From: Firm-08 sp045546995
GTDB taxonomy: Bacteria > Bacillota > Clostridia > Oscillospirales > QAKW01
Assembly (NCBI GenBank): GCA_045546995.1
Contig: JAZQDW010000055.1
Span: forward strand, 1-64,000
Reading direction: 5' to 3'
DNA length: 64,000 nt
Under the pieces are notes generated by a model, which was not told where the DNA came from, searched no databases, and worked only from the letters and a program-made list of their open reading frames with translations. Of this stretch, positions 15,635 to 24,024 are shown one piece after another. Position 1 is the stretch's first letter; each line of letters starts with the position of its first letter. Both the position numbers and the translations under genes were made by a program.

Positions 15635-17923
15635 ATGCAAGCAATGACAGGACTTGATTTCAAAATCAAAGAGATGGCGGCTCGTATCCGAGAACTGCGC
15701 GAACTGGAAAACCTTACCGTAGAGGAAATGGCGGAAAAAACAGGCGTTTCCGTAGAGGAATATATCCAGTGTGAAGCGGGTAACTCGGATCTGAACTTTG
15801 CGTTCATCTATCGGTGCGGTTTGGCGCTGAACGTTAACGTTACTGATATTATTGAGGGCTACAGTCCCAAACTGAAATCCTATACCGTCACACGTGGCGG
15901 TTTGGGTCAGAAGGTGTCTCAGGCCCACGGTATGACGTATTACAATTTGGCATACGCTTTTCAAAATCGTATTGCCGAGCCGTTGTACGTTCGTTGTAAC
16001 TATGATCCTGCAGCTGAGCAAAACGATATCGAGCTGACCACTCATGCCGGTCAGGAATGTGATATCGTCGTGGAAGGTGAGCTGATGGTGCAGGTGGGCG
16101 AGCATCGTGAGGTGTTGAAGGCCGGCGACAGCATTTATTTCGACTCGGACAAACCCCACGGAATGATTGCCGTCGGCGGTAAGGATTGTGTGTTTTACGC
16201 CATCGTGCTCAATCCCACCGGTGAACCGATTCCCGAGCTGACCACTGCCAAAGAAATTGCCGATACCCGCATCGCCAAAAGAGATACCAAAGAGCGTATA
16301 TATCATCAGTATATTGACGTTACGGAAAATGAAAACGGCACTCCCACATCCATCACCTTTAAAAATACCGAGCACTTCAATTTTGGATTTGATCTGGTGG
16401 ATGCCTTGGCTGAGCGTGAACCGGACAAGCGTGCCATGCTGCATATTTCCCGTGATAAGGTGGAACGGAATTTTACCTTCAAGGATATCAAAAAGGCCTC
16501 CAACCAGTGCGCCAACTACTTTAAATCTTTGGGCATCAAAAAAGGCGACCGCGTAATGTTGGTACTGAAACGCCACTATCAGTTCTGGTTTGCAATGATC
16601 GGCTTGAATAAGTTGGGTGCCATTGCGATCCCCGCCACCAATCAGTTGCTGGAGCACGATTTTGAATATCGTTTCAAGGCGGCCGGTGTTTGCGCTATCA
16701 TTTGTACAGCAGATGGGGATACGGCCGAGCAGGTGGATATTGCCGCCGCCAAATGCCCTGATTTGCAACATAAGTTGATCGTCAACGGTACCCGCGAGGG
16801 TTGGCGTACCTTTGATGAAGAATATACCTTGTACAGCACCCATTATAATCGTACGGCGGATGCTCCGGGCGGTGATGATCTTATGCTGATGTTCTTTACC
16901 TCCGGCACCACCGGATATCCCAAGATCGCGGCCCATAATTACAAATATGCATTGGGCCATTTCCATACCGCCAAATATTGGCATAACGTGGATCCGGACG
17001 GTTTGCATTTCACCATTTCCGATACCGGTTGGGCGAAAAGTATGTGGGGCAAGCTGTACGGTCAATGGCTGTGTGAGGCGGCAACCTTTGTTTATGATTT
17101 TGACCGATTTGACGCCGCTGACATTCTTCCGATGTTTGCCAAGCATCAGATCACCACGTTCTGCGCACCGCCTACGATGCTCCGTATGATGATCAAGCAA
17201 GATATTTCCAAATATGATTTTTCCTCTGTGCAGCATATGAGTACTGCCGGCGAGGCGCTTAATCCCGAGGTTTACCGTCAGTTTGAAAAGGCTACCGGCC
17301 TGCAGATCATCGAGGGCTTTGGTCAGACGGAGAGCACCATGATCATTGGCAATATGGTCGGCGCTTCTCATAAGATCGGTTCGATGGGCAAACCTGCTCC
17401 GATCTATGACGTTCATCTGGTGGATGCCGATGGGAACGATGTTCCCGACGGTGAGGTGGGCGAGATCGTTGTGGACGTACGCAACGGCGCTCCCTGCGGT
17501 TTGTTTACCGGCTATTATAAAGACGAGGTCAAAACCAAAGAGGTTTGGTATGACGGATTTTATCACACAGGCGATACCGCTTGGCGTGATGAGGACGGTT
17601 TTTTCTGGTACGTAGGCCGTGTGGATGACGTAATCAAATCCTCCGGCTATCGCATCGGCCCCTTTGAAATCGAGAGCGTTATTATGGAACTGCCTTACGT
17701 TTTGGAGTGCGGCGTATCTGCCGCTCCCGATGAGGTCAGAGGCCAGGTGGTTAAGGCCAGTATCGTTTTAGTTAAGGGGACAGAAGGGACGGACGAACTG
17801 AAAAAAGAAATTCAGAATTATGTTAAAAAGCATACCGCTCCGTACAAATATCCCCGAATCGTTGTATTTCGTGACAGTCTGCCCAAAACGGTCAGCGGCA
17901 AAATTCAGCGCAATAAACTGTAA
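15635..17923 (+). CDS. XRE-cupin-acyl-CoA ligase fusion under Val T-box control
   Basis: This 762-residue paralogue has the same order of domains as the gene at 13010: XRE helix-turn-helix (about 10-70, RIRELRELENLTVEEMAEKTGV), cupin (about 115-195, GDSIYFDSDKPHGMIAV) and AMP-forming acyl-CoA ligase (FFTSGTTGYPKIAAH near 420, EGFGQTEST, YHTGDTAW, catalytic Lys in SGKIQRNKL). The last 150 residues are nearly identical in protein sequence to the first ligase while many codons differ synonymously. The Val T-box and the downstream VOR genes suggest isobutyrate as the natural acid. ATG 15635 follows ACGGAGAAAAAGT; the frame upstream runs through the T-box and is not used. Confidence 0.9.
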   Translation: MQAMTGLDFKIKEMAARIRELRELENLTVEEMAEKTGVSVEEYIQCEAGNSDLNFAFIYRCGLALNVNVTDIIEGYSPKLKSYTVTRGGLGQKVSQAHGMTYYNLAYAFQNRIAEPLYVRCNYDPAAEQNDIELTTHAGQECDIVVEGELMVQVGEHREVLKAGDSIYFDSDKPHGMIAVGGKDCVFYAIVLNPTGEPIPELTTAKEIADTRIAKRDTKERIYHQYIDVTENENGTPTSITFKNTEHFNFGFDLVDALAEREPDKRAMLHISRDKVERNFTFKDIKKASNQCANYFKSLGIKKGDRVMLVLKRHYQFWFAMIGLNKLGAIAIPATNQLLEHDFEYRFKAAGVCAIICTADGDTAEQVDIAAAKCPDLQHKLIVNGTREGWRTFDEEYTLYSTHYNRTADAPGGDDLMLMFFTSGTTGYPKIAAHNYKYALGHFHTAKYWHNVDPDGLHFTISDTGWAKSMWGKLYGQWLCEAATFVYDFDRFDAADILPMFAKHQITTFCAPPTMLRMMIKQDISKYDFSSVQHMSTAGEALNPEVYRQFEKATGLQIIEGFGQTESTMIIGNMVGASHKIGSMGKPAPIYDVHLVDADGNDVPDGEVGEIVVDVRNGAPCGLFTGYYKDEVKTKEVWYDGFYHTGDTAWRDEDGFFWYVGRVDDVIKSSGYRIGPFEIESVIMELPYVLECGVSAAPDEVRGQVVKASIVLVKGTEGTDELKKEIQNYVKKHTAPYKYPRIVVFRDSLPKTVSGKIQRNKL

Positions 17924-17932
17924 GGAGTACCT

Positions 17933-18613
17933 ATGAAAGAATTCAAACGGTTGACCTTACTGTGCGGTCACTATGGCAGTGGTAAGACGAATGTGGCTGT
18001 TAATCTTGCTTTGAGGATGAAACAACACTTTGAGCAGGTCAGTGTGGCGGATCTGGATATTGTCAATCCGTATTTTCGCACCAAGGACAGTAAGGCGGAT
18101 TTTGAAGCGGCCGGTATTCGGCTGATTTGCTCCGAATATGCCAATACCAACGTAGATATCCCTGCATTGCCGCCGGAGATTTATGTAGTCACGGACCCTA
18201 AGGAAGGATATTTCGTGTTAGATATCGGCGGTGATGACCGAGGCGCTTTGGCGTTGGGGCGGTTGAAACCGCAGATTTTAAAAGAAAACAATTTCGATAT
18301 GTTGATGGTAATCAACTGTTTTCGGCCGTTGACGCCTGACTGTGCTTCTACGCTGGAGGTGATGGCAGAGATCGAGACGGCTTGCGGTATACCGTTTACC
18401 GGTATTGTCAATAACAGTAATCTTGGTGTACAGACTACTGCGGAGGACGTGATTTACTCAATGGAGTATGCCGCAGAGGTTGCCCGAAACAGTGGGCTGC
18501 CGTTGGTGTATACTGCCGTAAGAGAAGATCTGGCAGACAAGCTTAAGGGGAAGATCGATGACTTGCTGCCATTGAAGTTACAGCAAAATTTAATGAATAT
18601 ACAAAGCATTTAG
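17933..18613 (+). CDS. MinD/CobQ-like P-loop ATPase in the VOR operon
   Basis: The 226-residue protein opens with LTLLCGHYGSGKTN, a deviant Walker A loop of the MinD/NifH/CobQ class, followed by VSVADLDIVNPYFRTKD (switch I-like) and YFVLDIGGDDRGALALG (Walker B/switch II-like). It lacks membrane segments and has no Fe-S CxxC pair. It begins nine bases after the ligase stop codon and precedes the ferredoxin subunit, so it belongs to the oxidoreductase operon. A maturation, chaperone or partitioning-type ATPase acting on the Fe-S oxidoreductase is possible; no function is established by the sequence. Confidence 0.8.
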   Translation: MKEFKRLTLLCGHYGSGKTNVAVNLALRMKQHFEQVSVADLDIVNPYFRTKDSKADFEAAGIRLICSEYANTNVDIPALPPEIYVVTDPKEGYFVLDIGGDDRGALALGRLKPQILKENNFDMLMVINCFRPLTPDCASTLEVMAEIETACGIPFTGIVNNSNLGVQTTAEDVIYSMEYAAEVARNSGLPLVYTAVREDLADKLKGKIDDLLPLKLQQNLMNIQSI

Positions 18614-18627
18614 AAGGGAAGAGAATT

Positions 18628-18834
18628 ATGGCAAAACTTACGTTTAAAACTGACAAGTGTAAGGGTTGCGGTTTGTGTGTGGACGCTTGTCCTAAGGGCT
18701 TGCTCCGCATTGCACCGGACAAAATCAACAAGAAGGGCCATCATCCCGCAGAATTGGTAAATGAAGAAGCCTGTGTCGGCTGTGCCTCCTGCGCCATCAT
18801 GTGTCCCGATTGTATTATCAAAGTGGAAAGGTAG
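18628..18834 (+). CDS. vorD: 2-oxoacid:ferredoxin oxidoreductase, 4Fe-4S (delta) subunit
   Basis: A 68-residue ferredoxin-type subunit with two complete CxxCxxCxxxCP motifs: Cys11, 14, 17, 21 and Cys49, 52, 55, 59, binding two 4Fe-4S clusters that pass electrons between the TPP centre and external ferredoxin. Its position directly in front of alpha, beta and gamma subunits matches the delta subunit of VOR/KOR-type enzymes. ATG follows AAGGGAAGAGAATT. Confidence 0.9.
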   Translation: MAKLTFKTDKCKGCGLCVDACPKGLLRIAPDKINKKGHHPAELVNEEACVGCASCAIMCPDCIIKVER

Positions 18835-18842
18835 TGATAAAA

Positions 18843-19910
18843 ATGGCTGATAAAGTACTTATGAAAGGTAACGAAGCGATCGCAGAAGCCGCTATTTTGG
18901 CCGGTTGCCGCCATTACTTTGGTTATCCCATCACGCCCCAAACCGAAATCGCGGCCTATATGGCCAAAAAGATGCCCAAGATCGGCGGCTGCTTTTTGCA
19001 GGCTGAAAGCGAAATTGCGGCAATCAATATGGTTTACGGCGTTTCCTCTACCGGTAAAAGAGTTATGACCTCCTCCTCCAGCCCCGGCATTTCGCTGAAG
19101 GGCGAGGGTCTGTCCTATATGGCAGGCGCCGATCTGCCGGCATTGGTCGTAAACGTACAGCGTGGCGGACCCGGCTTGGGTGGTATTCAGCCCAGCCAGT
19201 CTGATTATTTTCAGGCTACCAAGGGTGGCGCACATGGTGATTTTAAGATGATCGTTTTGGCTCCCTATTCCGTTCAGGAGATGGCCGAGCTGACCGTGAA
19301 AGGGTTTGATCTGGCTGATAAGTATCGTATGACTGCCATGATTTTGGCCGACGGTACGATGGGCCAGATGATGGAGCCTGTTTCGCTGGACTTTGTTGCA
19401 GGGGAACCTGTTGCTAAACCCTGGGCCACCACCGGCACCAAAATGGAAAGAGAGCATAATATTGTCAATTCGCTGTTTTTACAGCCGGATGAGCTGGAAA
19501 AGGTCAATTTCGAGCGCTTTGAGCGTTATAAGCTGATCGAAGAGAACGAGGCAATGTATGAGGAATACATGATGGAGGATGCCGAATTTTGCGTTGTGGC
19601 ATTCGGTATTGCCGCCCGTGTTTCCAAAAATGCTGTAAATGCTGCCCGCGCGAAGGGAATTAAGGTGGGTCTCATCCGCCCCATCACACTCTGGCCCTTC
19701 CCGGTGGCTCCCTTTAAGAAATCTATGGGCAAGATCAAGGAATATATTTCTGTCGAGTTGTCTATGGGACAGATGATCGAGGACATTCGTCTTGCTACTG
19801 AGTGCAGCGCACCTGTTACGCTGTGCAACCGTGTGGGCGGTATGATCCCGTCTCCCGAGCAGGTATTGGCAGCCATTGAAAAGGCTGCGGAAAACGGAGG
19901 TGTAAAATAA
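18843..19910 (+). CDS. vorB: 2-oxoacid:ferredoxin oxidoreductase alpha subunit (VorB type)
   Basis: This 355-residue subunit starts with LMKGNEAIAEAAILAGCRHYFGYPITPQTEI, the family signature in which YPITP lies at the active site, and continues with QAESEIAAINMVYG and SSSPGISLKGEGLSYMAGADLPA. The family interconverts branched 2-oxoacids and acyl-CoA plus CO2 with ferredoxin. The order delta-alpha-beta-gamma is that of VOR/KOR enzymes; the T-box and aminotransferase argue for branched substrates, although a 2-oxoglutarate enzyme cannot be excluded from sequence alone. ATG 18843 lies just past the delta stop codon; the upstream in-frame extension overlaps vorD and lacks family sequence. Confidence 0.9.
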   Translation: MADKVLMKGNEAIAEAAILAGCRHYFGYPITPQTEIAAYMAKKMPKIGGCFLQAESEIAAINMVYGVSSTGKRVMTSSSSPGISLKGEGLSYMAGADLPALVVNVQRGGPGLGGIQPSQSDYFQATKGGAHGDFKMIVLAPYSVQEMAELTVKGFDLADKYRMTAMILADGTMGQMMEPVSLDFVAGEPVAKPWATTGTKMEREHNIVNSLFLQPDELEKVNFERFERYKLIEENEAMYEEYMMEDAEFCVVAFGIAARVSKNAVNAARAKGIKVGLIRPITLWPFPVAPFKKSMGKIKEYISVELSMGQMIEDIRLATECSAPVTLCNRVGGMIPSPEQVLAAIEKAAENGGVK

Positions 19911-20668
19911 TGGTCGTTTTTGATAAACCTCATGCTTTGACCGACGTGCCGATGCATTATTGCCCCGGCTGTACCCACGGTATTGTTCACCGTTTGGTGG
20001 CCGAGGCCATTGATGAATTGGGGATCGAGGGTAAAACTATCGGTATCGCACCGGTAGGCTGCTCGGTTATGGCATATAATTATTTTAACTGTGATATGAT
20101 CGAGGCTGCACACGGCAGAGCACCTGCTGTTGCCACCGGCGTAAAGCGCTCCGATCCGGAAAACCATATTGTCTTTACATATCAGGGCGACGGCGACCTG
20201 GCTTCCATCGGCATGGCTGAAACGGTTCACGCGGCTGCCAGAAATGAAAATATCACCATTATTTTTATTAACAATGCAATTTACGGTATGACAGGTGGCC
20301 AGATGGCTCCCACCTCTTTGTCCGGACAGGTTACCCAGACCTCTCCCTACGGTCGTGACACCAATCATTGCGGCTTTCCCATCAAGGTTTGCGAAATGCT
20401 TTCCGAATTGGACGGTCCTGAATATCTGGAGCGTGTTACGGTCAGCAACGTTAAAAACGTTCGTGCCGCTAAAAAAGCGATTAAAAAGGCTTTCCAGAAT
20501 CAGATCGACGGTAAGGGCTTCTCTTTGATCGAGGTCGTTTCCACCTGCCCGACCAACTGGGGTATGACACCGCAGGATGCGTTGAAATGGCTGGAAGAAA
20601 ATATGCTGGCATATTATCCTTTAGGCGTGTATAAGGATAGAAGCGCAGAAAAGGAGGAGACCAAATGA
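19910..20668 (+). CDS. vorA: 2-oxoacid:ferredoxin oxidoreductase beta subunit (TPP-binding)
   Basis: The 252-residue subunit carries the TPP-binding fold: HYCPGCTHGIVHRL at 17-30, the GDGDLASIGMAE motif with the metal-binding acid, and IFINNAIYGMTGGQMAPTS. The GCSVMAYNYFNCDM part corresponds to the conserved beta-subunit active site. The start overlaps the vorB stop codon (TAATG), indicating coupled translation. Confidence 0.9.
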   Translation: MVVFDKPHALTDVPMHYCPGCTHGIVHRLVAEAIDELGIEGKTIGIAPVGCSVMAYNYFNCDMIEAAHGRAPAVATGVKRSDPENHIVFTYQGDGDLASIGMAETVHAAARNENITIIFINNAIYGMTGGQMAPTSLSGQVTQTSPYGRDTNHCGFPIKVCEMLSELDGPEYLERVTVSNVKNVRAAKKAIKKAFQNQIDGKGFSLIEVVSTCPTNWGMTPQDALKWLEENMLAYYPLGVYKDRSAEKEETK

Positions 20669-21201
20669 GCACGAAGCAGATGTTGATTTCCGGCTTTGGT
20701 GGACAGGGTATTTTGTTTGCCGGTAAGTTTTTGGCTTACAAGGGGCTGATGGATGACAAGCAGGTCAGCTGGTTGCCTTCCTACGGTCCTGAAATGCGTG
20801 GCGGTACCGCTAGCTGTAGCGTTATTATCAGTGACGAGCCGGTTGGCTCTCCTATTGTATCCAATCCGGATATTCTGGTGGCGATGAATTTGCCCTCTTT
20901 GGATAAATATGAAGATTCTGTTGTTCCCGGCGGTATCATTTTTGCCGACTCTACCTTGATTGACCGTAAGGTTAAGCGTGATGACGTAACCGTTTATTAC
21001 ATTCCTGCTACCGGTTTGGCGGGGGAGAATGGTATTGCATCGCTTGCCAATATGATCATTGTCGGTAAACTGTTGTCCGTTATGGATGATTTCAAAGAAG
21101 AGTCCATCCGTGCCGCATTGGGCAAGGTGGTTTCTGCAAGAAAAGCCAATATGTTTGACGCCAACCTGAAAGCAATGCAGATCGGCGCCGATTGCAAATA
21201 G
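20665..21201 (+). CDS. vorC: 2-oxoacid:ferredoxin oxidoreductase gamma subunit
   Basis: The 178-residue protein has the gamma-subunit signature: LISGFGGQGILFAGK (CoA/nucleotide contact), SWLPSYGPEMRGGTASC and ISDEPVGSPIVSNPDILVAMN. It starts within the last codons of the beta subunit (ATGA overlap) behind AAAAGGAGGAGACC. With vorD, vorB and vorA it completes a four-subunit enzyme. Confidence 0.9.
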   Translation: MSTKQMLISGFGGQGILFAGKFLAYKGLMDDKQVSWLPSYGPEMRGGTASCSVIISDEPVGSPIVSNPDILVAMNLPSLDKYEDSVVPGGIIFADSTLIDRKVKRDDVTVYYIPATGLAGENGIASLANMIIVGKLLSVMDDFKEESIRAALGKVVSARKANMFDANLKAMQIGADCK

Positions 21202-21214
21202 GAGGAATACTTTT

Positions 21215-22279
21215 ATGGAAATTAAAGTTACAAAAGCTGCGGTCTTTAAAGAAAAGCCCGACAGCTCCACCTTGGGCTTTGGTAAGATCTTTACCGATCA
21301 TATGTTTATGATGGATTATTCCGCCGATAAGGGTTGGTATGATGCCCGTATCGTGCCTTTTGCACCGATCCCGATCCATCCCGCTTCCACTGTTCTTCAC
21401 TACGGCGCGGAGATTTTTGAGGGTCTGAAGGCATATCGCCGTGAAGACGGTCGAGTGCAAATGTTCCGCCCCATGGAAAACATTCGCAGAATGAATCGCT
21501 CTGCTGAGCGTCTTTGCCTGCCTGAAATTCCTGAAGATATTGCCTTTGAGGCTTTGACCGAGTTTGTAAAATGCGAACAGGATTGGACCCCCTCTGCCGA
21601 AGGCACCTCGCTGTATCTTCGCCCCTTCCTGTACGGTAATGATGAGTCTTTGGGTGTTCACACTGTACACAATGCTACTTTCGTAATTATTGCTTCTCCT
21701 GTAGGAAGTTATTATGCCGAAGGCATCAATCCGGTTAAAATTATGATTGAGGATGAGGATGTTCGCGCAGTTCGCGGCGGTACCGGTTATGCTAAATGTG
21801 GCGGTAACTACGCCGCTTCCACCCGCGCCGGCGAGCGTGCGGCTCAGAAGGGCTATTCCCAGGTGTTGTGGCTGGATGGTGTTGAAAGAAAGTATATTGA
21901 AGAGGTTGGCGCTATGAACGTTATGTTTCTCATCGGCGATGAGATCGTCACACCTATGCTTTCCGGCTCCATTTTGCCCGGTATTACCAGAATGTCCTGT
22001 CTTGAAGTGCTCCGCAAAGAAGGATATAAGGTCAGCGAGCGTCTGCTCAGCATTGATGAATTGGCTGCTGCAATGGAGGATGGTTCTTTGAAAGAAGCGT
22101 GGGGTTGCGGTACTGCTGCCGTAATTTCTCCTATCGGCGAACTGTGCTACAAGGATCACAAATATGTGGTCAACAACGGTGAAATCGGTGCTTTGACACA
22201 ACATTTGTATGATACTCTGACCGGTATTCAGTGGGGCAAACTGGAGGATAGCTTCGGTTGGACCTATCAACTTGATTAA
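21215..22279 (+). CDS. ilvE: Branched-chain amino acid aminotransferase
   Basis: This PLP enzyme (354 residues, fold type IV) exchanges amino groups between glutamate and Val, Leu or Ile and their 2-oxoacids. It shows LHYGAEIFEGLKAYR at 61-75, the PLP lysine in GGTGYAKCGGNYAAS (Lys194), VLWLDGVERKYIEEVGAMN, and GAAVISPIGEL-type closing residues (GTAAVISPIG). It is the last gene of the Val T-box operon, 14 bp after vorC and behind AGGAGGAATAC. The neighbours give it the final step from reductively carboxylated 2-oxoacids to amino acids. Confidence 0.94.
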   Translation: MEIKVTKAAVFKEKPDSSTLGFGKIFTDHMFMMDYSADKGWYDARIVPFAPIPIHPASTVLHYGAEIFEGLKAYRREDGRVQMFRPMENIRRMNRSAERLCLPEIPEDIAFEALTEFVKCEQDWTPSAEGTSLYLRPFLYGNDESLGVHTVHNATFVIIASPVGSYYAEGINPVKIMIEDEDVRAVRGGTGYAKCGGNYAASTRAGERAAQKGYSQVLWLDGVERKYIEEVGAMNVMFLIGDEIVTPMLSGSILPGITRMSCLEVLRKEGYKVSERLLSIDELAAAMEDGSLKEAWGCGTAAVISPIGELCYKDHKYVVNNGEIGALTQHLYDTLTGIQWGKLEDSFGWTYQLD

Positions 22280-22294
22280 TTTTAGTTTTTCTTG

Positions 22295-22323
22295 TTGACA
22301 AAGCAATTTTGCTGTGGTATAAT
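22295..22323 (+). promoter_or_regulatory. Promoter of the Leu T-box transcript
   Basis: Perfect TTGACA (22295-22300) and TATAAT (22318-22323), 17-bp spacer, 15 bases after the ilvE stop codon. No terminator separates it from ilvE, so readthrough from the Val operon is possible. Confidence 0.85.
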
Positions 22324-22329
22324 TCAAAA

Positions 22330-22612
22330 TAATTTGAAATAAGAACCCAAAAGCGTTGACGGAATTATTCCTTATTTTATCCTGATTACAGAGAGCTGTT
22401 GGTTGGTGCGAGACAGTATAGGCGGATAGGGAAGTCTCACTCCCGAGCTTAACTGCTGAAATGATATGTAGGCGGTTACGGATTTGCCCCCGTTATTACG
22501 GCAATCAACTTGATGGAGTTGAGATAGAGTGATTGCATTTGCAGTAATCAGGGTGGTACCACGGAGTTTATTCGTCCCTGAGATCGGTGTTTCCGATCTC
22601 AGGGATTTTTTA
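22330..22612 (+). promoter_or_regulatory. T-box riboswitch, leucine specifier (CTC)
   Basis: The leader has GCGTTGACGGAA at the Stem I base, AGAGAGCTGTTGGTTGGTGC in the distal loop, and AGGGTGGTACCACGG at 22550-22564. Aligned like the other two leaders, the bases before CTCCCGAG are CTC-A, giving the specifier CTC (leucine) at 22436-22438. The CTCC strand pairs with GGAA of Stem I, with one mismatch compared with the other two leaders. The TGGT bulge fits a tRNA with discriminator A. It fills the 359-bp gap between ilvE and the LeuA-like gene. Confidence 0.92.
22575..22612 (+). terminator. T-box regulated terminator (Leu leader)
   Basis: TCCCTGAGATCGG (22575-22587) pairs with CCGATCTCAGGGA (22593-22605), followed by a T tract. 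Confidence 0.9.
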
Positions 22613-22638
22613 TTTAAGGTTTGAAAGGATGAAGTACA

Positions 22639-24018
22639 ATGAAACAAATCAGAATTGCCGACACAACACTGTGCAGAAAAGATGGTGCATTCGGTTTTAA
22701 AGAGAAGATCGAAATTGCCCGCCAGCTTGAGAAGCTAAACGTGGACGTAATTGAACTACCCGAGATCATTGCGCCCAAGACGGACATTCTGTTTGTGCGT
22801 ACGGTTTCTTCTTTTGTAAAAAACGCAACGCTCAGCGTTGCGGCCGGCAGCGATATGCAGAGCATTGAAAACGCAGCACTTGCGCTTGGCAATGCTGAAA
22901 AGGCCTGTATTCGAATTGAACTGCCGATGTCACCGGTGGGAATGGAGTATATCAGCCATCGCAAACCGGATAAAATGCTGGAATGGATCGGCGTAGCCGT
23001 GTCTGCGGCAATGGAAAAATGTTCCTGCGTTGAGTTTTGCGCGTTGGACGCTACCAGAGCGGAAAAAGATTATTTGTTCAGCGCTATTCAAGCGGCGGTG
23101 GATGCCGGCGCATCTTCTGTTTCGATATGTGATAATGCCGCTGAAATGATGCCGGATGATTTTGCCGCTTTTGCCAAAGAGATCGCCGCAGCAACCGACG
23201 TTCCGATCAGCGTTGCCTGCGAGAATAAAAACGGCTTGGCCACTGCTTCCGCCATTTTGGCCGTTCGCGCCGGCGCCGAGGGCGTAAAGGCTTGTGTTGA
23301 AGGTGTTGGCGTTGACCTTGAAGTATTTTCCGAGATGGTTAAAAATTGCGGTAATTCTTATGGATTTGCCTCGGCCGTCCGCGTGACAGAGCTGCATCGG
23401 GTTGTTAAACAAATTCGTTGGATCGCACAAAACGTTAAAAATGAAAAGAGCGCCGTTACCGTTTCCGTCGGTGATGAAAACGGTATCCGTTTGGATGCCA
23501 AAGACGATCAAAATGCGGTTATCACTGCGGTTTGTAAACTTGGCTACGATCTTTCCGAAGAGGATCAGGCGAAGGTTTACGAGGAATTTTTAAACGTTGC
23601 GGCCAGCAAGAACGTGGGCGCTAAGGAATTGGAGGCCATTGTTGCCAGCGTTGCCCTGCAGGTACCCGCCACTTATAAACTGGTGAACTATATTATCAAT
23701 AACGGTAATATTATTTCCTGTACCGCGCAGATCACATTGAGCAAAAACGACGTTCCGATGCAGGGTGTATGCCTGGGTGATGGCCCCATTGATGCGGCGT
23801 TTTTGGCAATCGATCAGATCATCGGTCATCACTACGAACTGGATGATTTTCAGATTCAGTCTGTTACCGAGGGTAAAGAAGCAATGGGTTCTGCTATTGT
23901 AAAATTGCGCGCTGACGGAAAACTGTATTCCGGAAACGGTATTTCTACCGATATCATTGGCGCCAGCATCCGCGCTTATATCAATGCTGTGAACAAGATC
24001 GTCTATGAGGAGGCGTAA
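22639..24018 (+). CDS. Isopropylmalate-synthase-like protein with degenerate active site
   Basis: The 459-residue protein has the LeuA fold: a catalytic TIM barrel (about 1-260), a linker and a C-terminal LeuA leucine-binding regulatory domain (about 350-459, CLGDGPIDAAFLAIDQI, then SIRAYINAVNKI). The barrel starts with ADTTLCRKDG, so metal-ligand Asp8 is kept, but the canonical HxHNDLG reads ACENKNG (Ala193, Glu195) and the ERAGN loop is missing (GVGVDLEV at 223-230). Claisen condensation of 2-oxoisovalerate with acetyl-CoA therefore seems unlikely by the usual mechanism. It is the first gene after the Leu T-box. A leucine-sensing regulator or an altered-specificity enzyme are the best guesses. 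ATG follows GAAAGGATGAAGTACA. Confidence 0.85.
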   Translation: MKQIRIADTTLCRKDGAFGFKEKIEIARQLEKLNVDVIELPEIIAPKTDILFVRTVSSFVKNATLSVAAGSDMQSIENAALALGNAEKACIRIELPMSPVGMEYISHRKPDKMLEWIGVAVSAAMEKCSCVEFCALDATRAEKDYLFSAIQAAVDAGASSVSICDNAAEMMPDDFAAFAKEIAAATDVPISVACENKNGLATASAILAVRAGAEGVKACVEGVGVDLEVFSEMVKNCGNSYGFASAVRVTELHRVVKQIRWIAQNVKNEKSAVTVSVGDENGIRLDAKDDQNAVITAVCKLGYDLSEEDQAKVYEEFLNVAASKNVGAKELEAIVASVALQVPATYKLVNYIINNGNIISCTAQITLSKNDVPMQGVCLGDGPIDAAFLAIDQIIGHHYELDDFQIQSVTEGKEAMGSAIVKLRADGKLYSGNGISTDIIGASIRAYINAVNKIVYEEA

Positions 24019-24024
24019 TTTGAT

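Noticed and set aside
13577..17566. Two very long open frames on the minus strand opposite the XRE-cupin ligases (570 and 705 codons)
   Set aside because: The plus-strand frames contain all ligase motifs, have proper ribosome binding sites and follow T-box leaders. The minus-strand frames have no recognisable domain, promoter or ribosome binding site, and reflect codon bias of the sense genes.
12673..22279. Reading the VOR-aminotransferase-ligase genes as a branched-chain amino acid degradation route
   Set aside because: Degradation would not need T-box activation by uncharged tRNA, and it would start with amino acids rather than ligases. The opposite, assimilatory direction explains T-box control and the ligases together, although it remains to be tested.
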